Assembly (NCBI GenBank): GCA_016931515.1
Contig: JAFGEQ010000009.1
Span: 181,467 to 245,466 of the forward strand
DNA: 64,000 bases
Direction: 5' to 3'
DNA from: a candidate division CSSED10-310 bacterium
Lineage (GTDB): Bacteria > CSSED10-310
The translations under genes were made by a program, and so were the position numbers. The notes beneath the pieces were generated by a model. The model had not been told where the DNA came from. It was given only the letters and a program-made list of their open reading frames with translations, and did no database searches. Below are positions 9,015 through 18,271 of this stretch, one piece after another. The first letter of the stretch is position 1. Each line of letters opens with the position of its first letter.

Positions 9015-10148
9015 TGGTGCGTTGAGTACATGCACCATATCGGCTGTCCTGACAATTCTAAAATCATCAACCAGAAACCCGTCATGTTCCAGTGCCTGGG
9101 CACGGACACCGGCTCCTCCCGGAACAACATCATCCTGCCTGATTTCAGGCACCAGTCTCTGTAGTGCCCTGACGAAAGCATATTTAAAAAACGAGCGATA
9201 AAATTCCCCCATCCCCATCCGCCAATGCCGCATACTCATGGTCCAGAAACTACGGCAACTCAAGTAATTCATAACGTCATTCAGCGAAAAATCGGTCCGT
9301 TTGTAGCCTTCCCGTTTAAATGAAAGAACAGCATTCGGACCCGCCTCACGACTGCCATCGATCATCCGGGTGAAGTGAACGCCCAGAAACGGAAACTGCG
9401 GATCAGGCACCGGATAAATCAGGTTTCGCACCAGTCCATTGCTCTCCGGTTTAAGCGTATAATACTCCCCTCTAAACGGAATGATCATCAGGTCAGGATA
9501 GACACCGCACAGCCGCGCTATCCGATCACTCTGCAATCCACCGCAGTTGACCAGCTGCCCGGCTTCGATTTCTCCCTGCGTGGTTTCAAGATAAATGCAT
9601 CCATTCCGTCGGACAAGACGCAAAAATGACGTATTTAATTGAATCCGGCCACCGGCATTAGCGATATCCCGAGCCAGGCTCTCCGTCACGGCGATATAAT
9701 TTACAATACCTGTTTCCGGAACGTGGATGGCCTTAATACCCCTCACGGCAGGCTCATACTCCACAATCTCATTGCCTGACAGCTTCCTGAGACCTATCAA
9801 TCCGTTGTCCAGCCCTCTCTGGAATAACGCATCCAGACGGGGCACTTCGCTCTCATCGACAGCCACAACTATTTTGCCACACCGATCAACCGGTATCCCC
9901 TTCCGTTCGCAGTAGTCATATAACATCGCTCGTCCGGCAACACAATTCTGTGCCTTGTACGATCCCGGACGATAATACAAACCGGAATGTATGACCCCAC
10001 TATTATTACCGGTCTGATGAGCGGCAAGCCTGTCTGCAGCTTCCAATACGGCAATCGTGATCCCCGGTCGCATCCGGGTTAACTGCCATGCCGTTGCAAT
10101 ACCGACGATACCACCGCCGACCACAACGACGTCAAATCGTCGTGTCAC
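8949..10148 (-). CDS. lhgO: L-2-hydroxyglutarate oxidase
   Basis: A 399-residue FAD-dependent oxidase. Evidence: the dinucleotide-binding GGGIVGIATAWQL at the N-terminus, then HQTGNNSGVIHSGLYY and YKAQNCVAGRAMLYDYC, which characterise LhgO/YgaF within the DAO family. It oxidises L-2-hydroxyglutarate to 2-oxoglutarate, passing electrons to oxygen or the membrane quinone pool. The C-terminal FAD loop DMVHVLNAPSPAATACLSIG is present. The start overlaps the upstream peroxiredoxin stop by four bases, so the peroxide formed and the peroxide scavenger may be linked. Confidence 0.88.
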   Translation of the reverse strand: MTRRFDVVVVGGGIVGIATAWQLTRMRPGITIAVLEAADRLAAHQTGNNSGVIHSGLYYRPGSYKAQNCVAGRAMLYDYCERKGIPVDRCGKIVVAVDESEVPRLDALFQRGLDNGLIGLRKLSGNEIVEYEPAVRGIKAIHVPETGIVNYIAVTESLARDIANAGGRIQLNTSFLRLVRRNGCIYLETTQGEIEAGQLVNCGGLQSDRIARLCGVYPDLMIIPFRGEYYTLKPESNGLVRNLIYPVPDPQFPFLGVHFTRMIDGSREAGPNAVLSFKREGYKRTDFSLNDVMNYLSCRSFWTMSMRHWRMGMGEFYRSFFKYAFVRALQRLVPEIRQDDVVPGGAGVRAQALEHDGFLVDDFRIVRTADMVHVLNAPSPAATACLSIGRTIGGIVLGS

Positions 10149-10642
10149 GGAGTTTGGTCCAGCAGATCCAGAATTTGTCGGGCGTGATTCGATGGTTCGA
10201 CTTTGTCGATTACATGGGCAATTTTCCCATCCGGACCGATGACAAATGTGATTCGCTTGGAGAAAAGCAAACCATCCGCTCCGTATGCTTTTGCCACCGA
10301 TTTATCCGAATCGGACAACAGATCGAACGGAAATTTATGCTTTTCCTTAAACTTCCGGTGAGAGGCGGCATTATCATAGCTGACACCCAGGACGACAACT
10401 CCTCGTTCCATCAGATCGGCATAGCCGTCACGAAGGCTGCAAGCCTCCTTTGTGCATCCCGGAGTGTCATCTTTGGGATAAAAATACAGAACAATCGTTT
10501 TACCCCGGTATTGTGCCGCCGTATGTATCACACCTTCATCGTCCGCAAGGCTGAATCCGGGTGCCGGATCACCCACCTTCAAGCCTCCGGAAACCTTGAA
10601 CGCGGAAAATAACAAAATTAATATCAATAATCCGATTCTCAT
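10145..10642 (-). CDS. Exported peroxiredoxin (BCP/PrxQ type)
   Basis: A 165-residue thiol peroxidase with an N-terminal signal or anchor segment (MRIGLLILILLFSAFKVSGG), so it acts outside the cytoplasm. The peroxidatic cysteine is in DDTPGCTKEAC, with the resolving cysteine five residues later, as in BCP/PrxQ. The thioredoxin fold continues to IGPDGKIAHVIDKV. The start at 10642 is chosen because it creates a clean signal peptide; the frame is open further upstream. It lies between the DA1-like gene (43 bases upstream) and lhgO (four-base overlap). Confidence 0.88.
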   Translation of the reverse strand: MRIGLLILILLFSAFKVSGGLKVGDPAPGFSLADDEGVIHTAAQYRGKTIVLYFYPKDDTPGCTKEACSLRDGYADLMERGVVVLGVSYDNAASHRKFKEKHKFPFDLLSDSDKSVAKAYGADGLLFSKRITFVIGPDGKIAHVIDKVEPSNHARQILDLLDQTP

Positions 10643-10685
10643 CCCTCTCTCCTTATCTTGCCCACGATTGATGCCCCGACTGCGA

Positions 10686-11798
10686 TCACTGTGGCAATGC
10701 CCTGCGCTCCAACTCGTTAAAAACACCGTTTAATCCGTATCGCTGCTCAATATCAGCCACGCACCGGTATCCCCGTCCATAAACGTCATCCCGATAATAC
10801 AGTCTTTCGATCATGTCTGAATACCCCATTCCCGCCAAGATTTTAGCTGCAGTCCATTGCGCAAAACCTTCCACGAGTTCGTCCCCGGGCAGATTCGGCC
10901 AATTCTCGGCCTGCCAGGCATGAGCCAGTTCATGAGCCACCGTTTCAATGCAGATGGTTCGTGAGAGACCCTTGACGATTTTGATTGTGAAATCCTCTCC
11001 GAACCGGATAAATCGACCGGATTCCCGGTAGCGGTTGTCATGAGCCGCCTGACGCCCTGTCGAATCCACCAGTTTGAAATCGATCGGATGTTCGATCGTC
11101 ATCAGCAGATTGCGCGCCATATAACGACTGACTGACGAAATAACCAGTTCGAGCTGCTGCTCGCCGATCACAGCCGTTTTCGCACACTCCGGACAAATGG
11201 AGTTGCCATTTCCCAGACCGTGCGGGTGCGAACCACACGGACGCAGACATGAAATACACACCGGCGTATTCTTGACACAACTCTCACAGAATACTCCGTC
11301 AAAACCTTTGAACGTGCTGTATGACCCTCCTAATAGCCGGTTGCAGCCGGCACATCTGGGACGAGTTCGCCGGCATTCATTACACACCTTGTGATTACCA
11401 TCCATCGACCAGGCTCCCGGCAACAGAATCGTTCCACACAGAGCACACCGGCCGGCGTTATTGAAGCATTCCGCACAAAAAGCGTGCCCGGATTCATCAC
11501 TGTAATATGTGGCCAGCAGCATTGTTCCACAGACATCGCATTTCCTGACCTGCAATCGGCATGATCGGCACAGCACGTTTCGATCCGTGGAGTTCGTCCC
11601 TGCCAGAGGGACACCGCAACGGACGCAATGCCCGAGTTGTTTCTCACACTCCTCGCAAACAGTCTGTCCAACTGAATCAGTGTGATAGGTGTAATAGGCG
11701 CCGTTGATTTCTTTCCCGCAGAAATCGCAACGCAAGGTCACCGCCGACGCAATGCCGGCAGTTAAAATAAAGATTGCGATCAGCACGATTCGTTTCAT
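10686..11798 (-). CDS. Secreted zinc-ribbon (LIM-like) DA1-family peptidase
   Basis: A 370-residue protein with a signal peptide (KRIVLIAIFILTAGIASA). Six tandem modules follow, each with two CxxC pairs (CDFC/CEEC, CVRC/CRSC, CDVC/CAEC, CALC/CNEC, CAGC/CESC, CISC/CPEC), equivalent to three or so LIM-like zinc domains. The C-terminal domain has the metallopeptidase motif HELAHAWQ, then NLPGDELVEGFAQW. This is the arrangement of the DA1 C-terminal peptidase domain of plant LIM-peptidase DA1 proteins. A periplasmic or surface protease role is inferred. It is first in a three-gene operon with the peroxiredoxin and lhgO. Confidence 0.82.
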   Translation of the reverse strand: MKRIVLIAIFILTAGIASAVTLRCDFCGKEINGAYYTYHTDSVGQTVCEECEKQLGHCVRCGVPLAGTNSTDRNVLCRSCRLQVRKCDVCGTMLLATYYSDESGHAFCAECFNNAGRCALCGTILLPGAWSMDGNHKVCNECRRTRPRCAGCNRLLGGSYSTFKGFDGVFCESCVKNTPVCISCLRPCGSHPHGLGNGNSICPECAKTAVIGEQQLELVISSVSRYMARNLLMTIEHPIDFKLVDSTGRQAAHDNRYRESGRFIRFGEDFTIKIVKGLSRTICIETVAHELAHAWQAENWPNLPGDELVEGFAQWTAAKILAGMGYSDMIERLYYRDDVYGRGYRCVADIEQRYGLNGVFNELERRALPQ

Positions 11799-12029
11799 GA
11801 ATGACTCCAGAGACCGATTCGGAGATCTCTCCCTTCTTTATTGTCGCGAATTCTTCAGCCTGAATCAAATGCTAGGGCAGCAGTAGCGGCGTCGTTGCAG
11901 CGTCGCGGCGGCGTCACATCAGGGTGTAACCAGTTACGCAATCGATATTGTAATCCATTGTATCTAATCCGTTTTTATCCTGGCATAAAAATTGATTACG
12001 GATAAGGTAACGATTCGGGAGGTAGTCTG

Positions 12030-14657
12030 ATGAATATGAACCGTTTAACACAAAAATCACAGGAAGCTCTGCAGGACGCACAGTCACTGGCTGTCCGGTC
12101 CGGACATCATGAAGTTGACAGCCCACATTTGTTGATGGCACTGCTTAAACAAGCGGATGGTTTGATTCCTCGCCTGTTGGCAAAAATGGATATTGATTCG
12201 AATTTTTTGATTTCACAGCTTGAGGAAACGCTTAATCGGCACCCGCAGGTATCCGGTCCGGGTATAGAACCCGGCAAAGTGTATATCACACATTCATTGA
12301 ATGAAATTCTTGTCAGGGCGGAGGATGAGGCCAAAGCGTTGAAGGATGAATATGTATCGGTGGAGCATCTGATTCTGTCGATGCTGAACGGACATGCCGG
12401 TCCGGCAATGGAGCGATTGTTTCAATCGGTGCACCTGACGCGGGAAACGTTTTTAGCCGCTTTAACGAACGTCAGAGGTCATCAGCGTGTTGTCAGCGAT
12501 AATCCGGAGAGCACGTATGAAGCACTGGAGCGGTATGGTCGCGACCTGGTGCGCGAAGCGCGTTCCGGAAAGCTCGATCCCGTGATCGGGCGTGATGAGG
12601 AAATCCGCAGAGTCATCCGGATTCTTTCCAGAAAAACTAAGAACAATCCGGTGCTTATCGGGGAGCCGGGAGTCGGAAAAACGGCCATTGTGGAGGGTCT
12701 GGCGCATCGGATTGTACGGGGGGATGTTCCGGAGGGATTGAAGGATCGCACGGTATTTTCTCTGGACATGGGAGCACTGATAGCTGGAGCAAAGTTTCGG
12801 GGTGAATTTGAAGAGCGGTTGAAATCGGTTCTGCAGGAGATCAAAGAGAGCGAAGGCAGGATTTTGTTGTTTATCGATGAGTTGCATACGATTGTCGGAG
12901 CAGGTAAGGCGGAGGGATCGATGGATGCCGGAAACATGTTGAAACCGATGCTGGCGCGAGGGGAGTTACACTGTATCGGTGCGACCACGCTCAATGAATA
13001 TCGCCGGTATGTTGAAAAGGATGCTGCTCTCGAACGACGTTTTCAGCCGGTTCTTGTCAGCGAACCCAATGTAGAGGACACCATTTCAATACTGAGGGGG
13101 TTGAAGGAGCGGTTCGAAGTGCATCATGGCGTAAACATAACGGACAGTGCGCTGGTATCTGCTGCAGTCTTGTCCAACAGGTATATTTCCGACCGGTTTC
13201 TACCTGATAAAGCCATCGATCTCGTTGATGAGGCATGCGCTATGATCAGAACTGAAATCGATTCTCTTCCAGCATCACTGGATGCGGTGACACGCCGGAT
13301 CATGCAATTGGAGATTGAAGCGGCTGCGTTGAAAAAGGAGAAGGACAAAGTCGCGCGGGAACGATGTGAAGTCATCAACAGGGAGCTGGCTGATTTGAAA
13401 TCTGGACAAGCGGCAATGGCAACCCAGTGGGAATCTGAGAAGCGGGAGATTTCCGAGATTCAGGAACTCCGTCGCAGTATAGAAACGATTCGGCAGGACA
13501 TAGAGATTGCGGAGAGGGACTATGATTTGAATCGGGCAGCGGAATTGAAGCATGGGAGGTTACCGGTTCTGGAAGCCCAGCTTCGGGATAAGGAGACCGG
13601 ATTAAGCCAACGCGAAAGTGCAAACAAACTGCTTCGCGAGGCTGTTACGGAAGATGAGATTGCGGATATTGTATCAGGGTGGACAGGAATTCCGGTGACA
13701 CGTCTGATTGAGAGTGAGCGGATGAAATTGCTGAAGCTTGACGAGACGCTTCATGAGCGTGTTGTGGGTCAGGACGAGGCGGTTCAACGCGTTGCGGATG
13801 CCGTAATCAGAGCCCGGTCCGGAATAAAGGACCCCAGACGTCCGATAGGGTCATTTATCTTCATGGGTCCGACCGGAGTCGGCAAAACGGAACTGGCTCG
13901 TGCGCTGGCGGATGCATTGTTCGATTCAGAGGATAGCATCGTCCGGATTGACATGTCGGAGTACATGGAGAAGCATTCCGTGTCCAGGCTAATCGGAGCG
14001 CCCCCCGGCTATATCGGTTTTGAGCAGGGCGGGCAGTTGACTGAAGCGGTCCGGCGTCGGCCATATTGCGTGCTGTTGTTTGATGAGATTGAGAAAGCGC
14101 ATCATGATGTTTTCAATATACTCCTTCAGGTTCTGGATGATGGTCGCATCACCGACAGTCAGGGCCGGACAGTGGATTTCAAGAACACGGTCATTATCAT
14201 GACCAGCAATATCGGTTCACAGTATCTGGCTGATGAGGCTTTGCCGGATGGAGATGTTCCGGAGCGAATCAGGAATATAATCATGGGTGAACTGCGTAAT
14301 CATTTCAGACCGGAGTTTTTAAATCGGGTGGACGATATCATTCTGTTCCGCTCACTTTCTATCCGTGAGATAGAAGACATCGTGGGTATGCTGATGAAAA
14401 ACCTGGAATTGCGTTTGAAAGACAGGCAGATTGAACTTGTGATTACGCCGGAGACACGGGCATGGATTGCCCGGAGAGGGTATGATCCCGTATATGGAGC
14501 ACGCCCTTTGAAACGGCTGATCCAACGCGAACTGGAAACCCGGATCGGCCGCGCGTTACTGGCCGGCGACATCTTTGAAGGAGCAATCCTGAAGATTGAT
14601 GTTGTCGATGAAGATCTGGCCATTTCGATTGAATCCCGGCCCAATACGACCGGTTGA
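12030..14657 (+). CDS. clpB: Disaggregase ClpB
   Basis: A complete 875-residue Hsp100 chaperone. An N-terminal Clp-N double repeat is followed by NBD1 with Walker [10 protein letters not shown] (about residues 211-219) and Walker [12 protein letters not shown]. The long coiled-coil middle domain (about 400-530) separates ClpB from ClpA/ClpC. NBD2 carries Walker [10 protein letters not shown] (about 613) and [10 protein letters not shown]. It extracts polypeptides from aggregates with DnaK. SD GGGAGGT precedes the ATG by six bases. No CIRCE element or clear sigma-32 promoter was seen in the 230 bases upstream; a short palindrome GTAAC-CA-GTTAC is at 11926-11937. Confidence 0.97.
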   Translation: MNMNRLTQKSQEALQDAQSLAVRSGHHEVDSPHLLMALLKQADGLIPRLLAKMDIDSNFLISQLEETLNRHPQVSGPGIEPGKVYITHSLNEILVRAEDEAKALKDEYVSVEHLILSMLNGHAGPAMERLFQSVHLTRETFLAALTNVRGHQRVVSDNPESTYEALERYGRDLVREARSGKLDPVIGRDEEIRRVIRILSRKTKNNPVLIGEPGVGKTAIVEGLAHRIVRGDVPEGLKDRTVFSLDMGALIAGAKFRGEFEERLKSVLQEIKESEGRILLFIDELHTIVGAGKAEGSMDAGNMLKPMLARGELHCIGATTLNEYRRYVEKDAALERRFQPVLVSEPNVEDTISILRGLKERFEVHHGVNITDSALVSAAVLSNRYISDRFLPDKAIDLVDEACAMIRTEIDSLPASLDAVTRRIMQLEIEAAALKKEKDKVARERCEVINRELADLKSGQAAMATQWESEKREISEIQELRRSIETIRQDIEIAERDYDLNRAAELKHGRLPVLEAQLRDKETGLSQRESANKLLREAVTEDEIADIVSGWTGIPVTRLIESERMKLLKLDETLHERVVGQDEAVQRVADAVIRARSGIKDPRRPIGSFIFMGPTGVGKTELARALADALFDSEDSIVRIDMSEYMEKHSVSRLIGAPPGYIGFEQGGQLTEAVRRRPYCVLLFDEIEKAHHDVFNILLQVLDDGRITDSQGRTVDFKNTVIIMTSNIGSQYLADEALPDGDVPERIRNIIMGELRNHFRPEFLNRVDDIILFRSLSIREIEDIVGMLMKNLELRLKDRQIELVITPETRAWIARRGYDPVYGARPLKRLIQRELETRIGRALLAGDIFEGAILKIDVVDEDLAISIESRPNTTG

Positions 14658-14720
14658 GTGCCGACATTACTGGCGCGCCCTCATGAAATCAGGTAAAATC
14701 CTTACATAAGGGGGTGGGGA

Positions 14721-16541
14721 ATGGCGACTGATCAGAATGTTTGGAAGCAGTTGTCGGAGAAATTAAACAGCCCGGATCCCAAGATACGCGCGGTGGCTAT
14801 TGAAGAACTGGCTCAGCACGATGAAATTCAATCGATACGGTTGCTGTTGCGGGCACTGACGGATTTAAGTGCACAGAACCGTCAGCAGGCGGGTCAGATA
14901 TTGATCCAGCGGAAGCATCCTGCTGTCGTATCCGGACTGACAGCACTTCTGGACTCGGAAAAATTCCATGTCCGGACCACGGCCATGGATCTGCTGGAAC
15001 AATTGCCGGGGGATATCGCACGTAAACATATTCAGGCACTTCTTGAAGATCCGAGCCTGGAACATTCTTTACGGACCAGTTTGATAGGGCTTTACTGCCA
15101 TCACGCGGAGGAATCGATGATTCCCGCAATCAACCGGTATCTGGCCGAATCCTCCGAGGCAGTCCGGAAAGCGTGCATGACGGGGTTGAACCATGCTCTG
15201 GGGGAGTGGGTCACCGGGTATCTCACGACTCTCATGCAATCCGATGATATGGTCGTTTCTCAGGAAGCCGTTCAATGTTTGATGCGCAGACCGTCAACCG
15301 AACTGATAAAATACCTCGTTCCATATCTGCGGATTCCCGGAAAACCCGGTGATCAAGCGTTATCCATCCTTTCCAGGGTATGTTCCGGGAATGACTATGA
15401 CATCATTGAGACGAACATCAGCACGCCTGATCCGTTGATCCGCCGCAGAATCCTGCTGCTGCTGTCGTCAATGGATGCGAACCGGGCTCTTTTAATTGCG
15501 CTGCGTTCTATCTCTGACGACGATGAGGGCATCCGCTCGACCGCGGAGGATTTGATTACATCCCGCCCACCCGATGTGCTTGTAGATGTATTGCTGAACA
15601 ATCCGGAATTGCCCCAGCCTATTCCGGCAATCATCCGGACTCATCTGGATCAACAGGTTGATGATCAGAACGCAATCGAATTAATTGAAAGTGGACGAAC
15701 AGATGCGATGGACTTGCTCCTGAGGAGCCGGGATTTCGACAAATTCAGCAAAATATTGGCAGAGCGGCTGGATCCGCACAATTCGGATGTGTTTCGTAAT
15801 CAAATTGCTCTGATCGGACGGATGGGACGACGCAACCTGCCGGAAGGGATTTCGCCTGCAGAGATACCGGATAAACTCAAACCCTACTTCGGGCAGGCAA
15901 CGGCTGAAATCGAACTTCGGGAATCACTTAAAACAGCTGGTATCAATCCAGATCCTTATTCTTTAAAAGAAATCTGCAATAAGGCGATCAAAAAGGGATG
16001 GACAGAACCGGATTCGATGGATCGGATGCTGGAAACCCAATTCAATTCCAGGAACATTCTCGGTCAACAGAAAAAACTCCAGGACAATCTGGCTCATTAT
16101 GAAAAACAGCAGATGGAACTGCAACCGTTCATTGATCAGATAGCCGATCGAACTGCCCGATCGGACCTGCGTGGGCGGTTGAAATTGTTTTTACGCCTGT
16201 TGCTGGTTATCAGTGCTGCATCGTCGGTTTTTTGTTTGATGAAAAACATGAAGAGCGCGGATGGCGCCTGGTATCTGGGATTTTTCATCAGTGTTTGCAT
16301 GATTGCCGCTACCGTATTCACATTACGAAGCCTTTCAAGACAATCTCGAACAACCGGATCATTCAATCATTCCAAACGATCCAGCGAATCCATAGCGCAG
16401 CAAGCAAATAAGCTTCAGGATGCTATCTCGGCCACCCAGAAAGAATTGTCAGCGATCGATGAACAATTGAACGCCAGTAAATCCGCGGAATATCTTGAAA
16501 AATTCCGGTCAATGTCCAATTATCTTCGCGGTGATGAATAG
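14721..16541 (+). CDS. HEAT-repeat protein with C-terminal membrane hairpin and coiled coil
   Basis: A 606-residue protein. Residues 1-330 are a run of HEAT-like helical pairs (PDPKIRAVAIEELAQ, SEKFHVRTTAMDLLEQL, SSEAVRKACMTGLNHAL). A charged linker follows, then two membrane segments near 489-507 and 515-534, and a final coiled coil (SIAQQANKLQDAISATQKE). No enzymatic motif was found. The likely role is as a membrane-tethered scaffold. It begins 63 bases after clpB with SD AAGGGGGTGGGG, so it may be co-transcribed with it. Confidence 0.6.
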   Translation: MATDQNVWKQLSEKLNSPDPKIRAVAIEELAQHDEIQSIRLLLRALTDLSAQNRQQAGQILIQRKHPAVVSGLTALLDSEKFHVRTTAMDLLEQLPGDIARKHIQALLEDPSLEHSLRTSLIGLYCHHAEESMIPAINRYLAESSEAVRKACMTGLNHALGEWVTGYLTTLMQSDDMVVSQEAVQCLMRRPSTELIKYLVPYLRIPGKPGDQALSILSRVCSGNDYDIIETNISTPDPLIRRRILLLLSSMDANRALLIALRSISDDDEGIRSTAEDLITSRPPDVLVDVLLNNPELPQPIPAIIRTHLDQQVDDQNAIELIESGRTDAMDLLLRSRDFDKFSKILAERLDPHNSDVFRNQIALIGRMGRRNLPEGISPAEIPDKLKPYFGQATAEIELRESLKTAGINPDPYSLKEICNKAIKKGWTEPDSMDRMLETQFNSRNILGQQKKLQDNLAHYEKQQMELQPFIDQIADRTARSDLRGRLKLFLRLLLVISAASSVFCLMKNMKSADGAWYLGFFISVCMIAATVFTLRSLSRQSRTTGSFNHSKRSSESIAQQANKLQDAISATQKELSAIDEQLNASKSAEYLEKFRSMSNYLRGDE

Positions 16542-16552
16542 TATGGGTTGGA

Positions 16553-17047
16553 TCAATCGATGAAAGGTATTGAGTAATCGGCCATGTTGCCGCCAATATC
16601 GCCGGCTCGGATGACGCCGGTTTCATCGATGTAAAACGACCTCACCCCGGTTGACTTATAAACAACCGGCCAGGCTGTGGCACTCCACGCATGGAACGAT
16701 GCAAATATCTCGCCTGGAATTAAAATCGGAGAACCTGCCATCATTTCAAAATTATACCCGTTTCGGATCCCCCGACCGAGATCCGGGTCGATAAACGCAA
16801 CGCCGCCAGCCATAAAACCGGTAGATAATTGCGAGAGAGTTTCCGCGTATGTATGTGGAGATGTATTATTATTATAGTCGGTTTGCGCGCCTGCAAGAGC
16901 TTTGCAGGCTGCTGCTGCGGCTGCTTCATTGGCGCTCATCCTGGCTCGGAGCAGATTCGGAATGGCTCCTGCGGCCAGAATCCCTATAATTGCAATTACG
17001 ATCAGCAATTCAACCAGTGTAAACCCTGCATTTGATTTTTTGCCCAT
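16553..17047 (-). CDS. Type IV pilin / type II pseudopilin-like protein
   Basis: A 164-residue prepilin. The class III signal is short and basic (MGKKSNAG), and is cleaved before FTLVELLIVIAIIGILAAG with the conserved Glu at +5. The globular part is Gly/Ala/Asn-rich without a C-terminal cysteine pair, as in pseudopilin-like major pilins of many candidate phyla. The start at 17047 is preceded by GGGGGTGAC. No pilus assembly genes lie nearby. The gene is convergent with the HEAT gene, and its 5' side faces the nucleotidyltransferase gene across 242 bases. Confidence 0.88.
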   Translation of the reverse strand: MGKKSNAGFTLVELLIVIAIIGILAAGAIPNLLRARMSANEAAAAAACKALAGAQTDYNNNTSPHTYAETLSQLSTGFMAGGVAFIDPDLGRGIRNGYNFEMMAGSPILIPGEIFASFHAWSATAWPVVYKSTGVRSFYIDETGVIRAGDIGGNMADYSIPFID

Positions 17048-17202
17048 ATCGTCACCCCCAAACTTCACAATCACCGCCGGAAGATGAAAAGCTGCAAATT
17101 TTATTCCAAACTTAATTCTCAAAAGAACCTCTGCATCTTCATGGTATCATCTCTTTGATTATAAAATTAAACACTTTATAAAAGCAAAATTATGTCTGAC
17201 CG

Positions 17203-17219
17203 GTGACAAGAATTGTCAC
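17203..17219. promoter_or_regulatory. Palindrome GTGACAA-GAA-TTGTCAC, possible operator
   Basis: A perfect 7-3-7 inverted repeat lies 12 bases upstream of a -35 box that itself contains ATTGTCA, so the half-site recurs there. It sits between the divergent pilin-like and nucleotidyltransferase genes. A repressor or activator site is inferred; no regulator gene is adjacent. Confidence 0.4.
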
Positions 17220-17231
17220 TGCGTTATGCGA

Positions 17232-17260
17232 TTGTCATCGGGGAAAAAGTCTGTTATAGA
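17232..17260 (+). promoter_or_regulatory. Sigma70-type promoter of the nucleotidyltransferase gene
   Basis: TTGTCA at 17232-17237 and TATAGA at 17255-17260 are separated by 17 bases. Transcription would start near 17267, giving a leader of only about 23 bases. The leader itself resembles a tRNA D arm (GGATTAGCTCAAAAGGTAG). Confidence 0.5.
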
Positions 17261-17289
17261 GGATTAGCTCAAAAGGTAGAGATAAAGAC

Positions 17290-18144
17290 ATGGGTGATGC
17301 ACTAAAGGTTATTGAGTCTGTTATAAACGCATACAAGGTTCTCCCAGAGGTCCATGCGATTACATTGTATGGCTCACGGGCGAAGGGAACAGCCGCTGAA
17401 ACGTCCGATATCAATTTAATGCTCATCGAGTCGAAACCACCGTCTCAAAGCACTCGCGCACATGTGCTCTCCAGCCTTTCGGCACCTGACAAACCGTTCC
17501 TATGCCGGGACATTCCAGTTCCGATGGATGCCCTTGAAATTGATGGCATGAGAACAAGCATATGGCATATTCCGGAAGATCTTGTGTGTGAACGCGTGTC
17601 ATCCGTGCTGAAGAATCGAAGGCTGGAAGATTCCATTATCGTTGCCGTTCTGCACGAAAGCCGTATCCTCTGGGATCCCAAAAGACAACTCCAGGCATGG
17701 AAAAACATCATATCACCAGTACCTCTCGACTATAAAAAATCGGTTATACCTGTATTGTTTTCCGAGATTGCCTATGGACTCGAATCAATGGCCGGGCAGG
17801 TAGACTCTACCCCCATTTTCTATATCCATCACGAGCAATTGGTGATTATCAAAGCGTTCTACGAGATCATCTATTTGGCAAATGGCAGTTATTTTTCCTT
17901 AAATCCGCATCTGGAGCAGGAGTTGGAACGCTTCGAATCCATCCCTGAAGGTTTTTCCAAAAACATTGAAAATATTCTGAATATGGATTGCAGCGCAAAA
18001 GGACTGACCGCCCGATGGCGACGTCTTTGTCATCTCGCTCAGATTATTGGCCAGTTTCTGGAACTGCAAGGTCATTATAATTTAAAAGCAGGTTGGAATC
18101 TGTTAAAACGAACTGCGCCATTTCTATTCGAATATGTTGAATAA
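17290..18144 (+). CDS. Nucleotidyltransferase-fold protein with altered catalytic motif
   Basis: A 284-residue protein. The N-terminal 110 residues have the pol-beta nucleotidyltransferase motif as YGSRAKGTAAETSDINLML: GS followed ten residues later by DIN instead of the usual DxD. The third expected acid may be the Asp of PVPMDALEI. The C-terminal 150 residues are helical, as in aminoglycoside- or HEPN-linked members of this fold. With the second metal-binding Asp replaced by Asn (codon AAT), catalysis may be weak or lost. It stands alone with its own promoter. Function unknown. Confidence 0.65.
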   Translation: MGDALKVIESVINAYKVLPEVHAITLYGSRAKGTAAETSDINLMLIESKPPSQSTRAHVLSSLSAPDKPFLCRDIPVPMDALEIDGMRTSIWHIPEDLVCERVSSVLKNRRLEDSIIVAVLHESRILWDPKRQLQAWKNIISPVPLDYKKSVIPVLFSEIAYGLESMAGQVDSTPIFYIHHEQLVIIKAFYEIIYLANGSYFSLNPHLEQELERFESIPEGFSKNIENILNMDCSAKGLTARWRRLCHLAQIIGQFLELQGHYNLKAGWNLLKRTAPFLFEYVE

Positions 18145-18183
18145 AAACAGAAATTTCATTATTCATCGCTTGTTTTTATTCAA
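18137..18183 (+). terminator. Perfect 13-bp AT-rich inverted repeat overlapping the stop
   Basis: TTGAATAAAAACA (18137-18149) and TGTTTTTATTCAA (18171-18183) form a perfect stem around a 21-base loop. The first arm contains the stop codon of the nucleotidyltransferase gene. The stem is AT-rich, so termination is plausible but weak; a protein-binding palindrome is the alternative. Confidence 0.4.
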
Positions 18184-18202
18184 TAAGAAAATCGATTCTC
18201 TC

Positions 18203-18232
18203 TTGTTTTCATGTGAAACAGACCGGTATAGT
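18203..18232 (+). promoter_or_regulatory. Promoter and +1 hairpin before the secreted amidohydrolase-like gene
   Basis: TTGTTT (18203-18208) and TATAGT (18227-18232) are 18 bases apart. A hairpin GGAAACG-TTAAAAT-CGTTTCC (18239-18259) starts where the transcript should begin, and is followed directly by the strong SD AGGGAGG. The hairpin may protect the 5' end or serve as an operator. Confidence 0.45.
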
Positions 18233-18271
18233 TAAATTGGAAACGTTAAAATCGTTTCCAGGGAGGATATC

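Noticed and set aside
11799-12029. CIRCE or sigma-32 control of clpB
   Set aside because: No inverted TTAGCACTC-type repeat or CTTGAAA/CCCAT pair could be found.
17255-17330. Possible tRNA gene
   Set aside because: Only a D-arm-like stretch is present; no anticodon or T arm follows.
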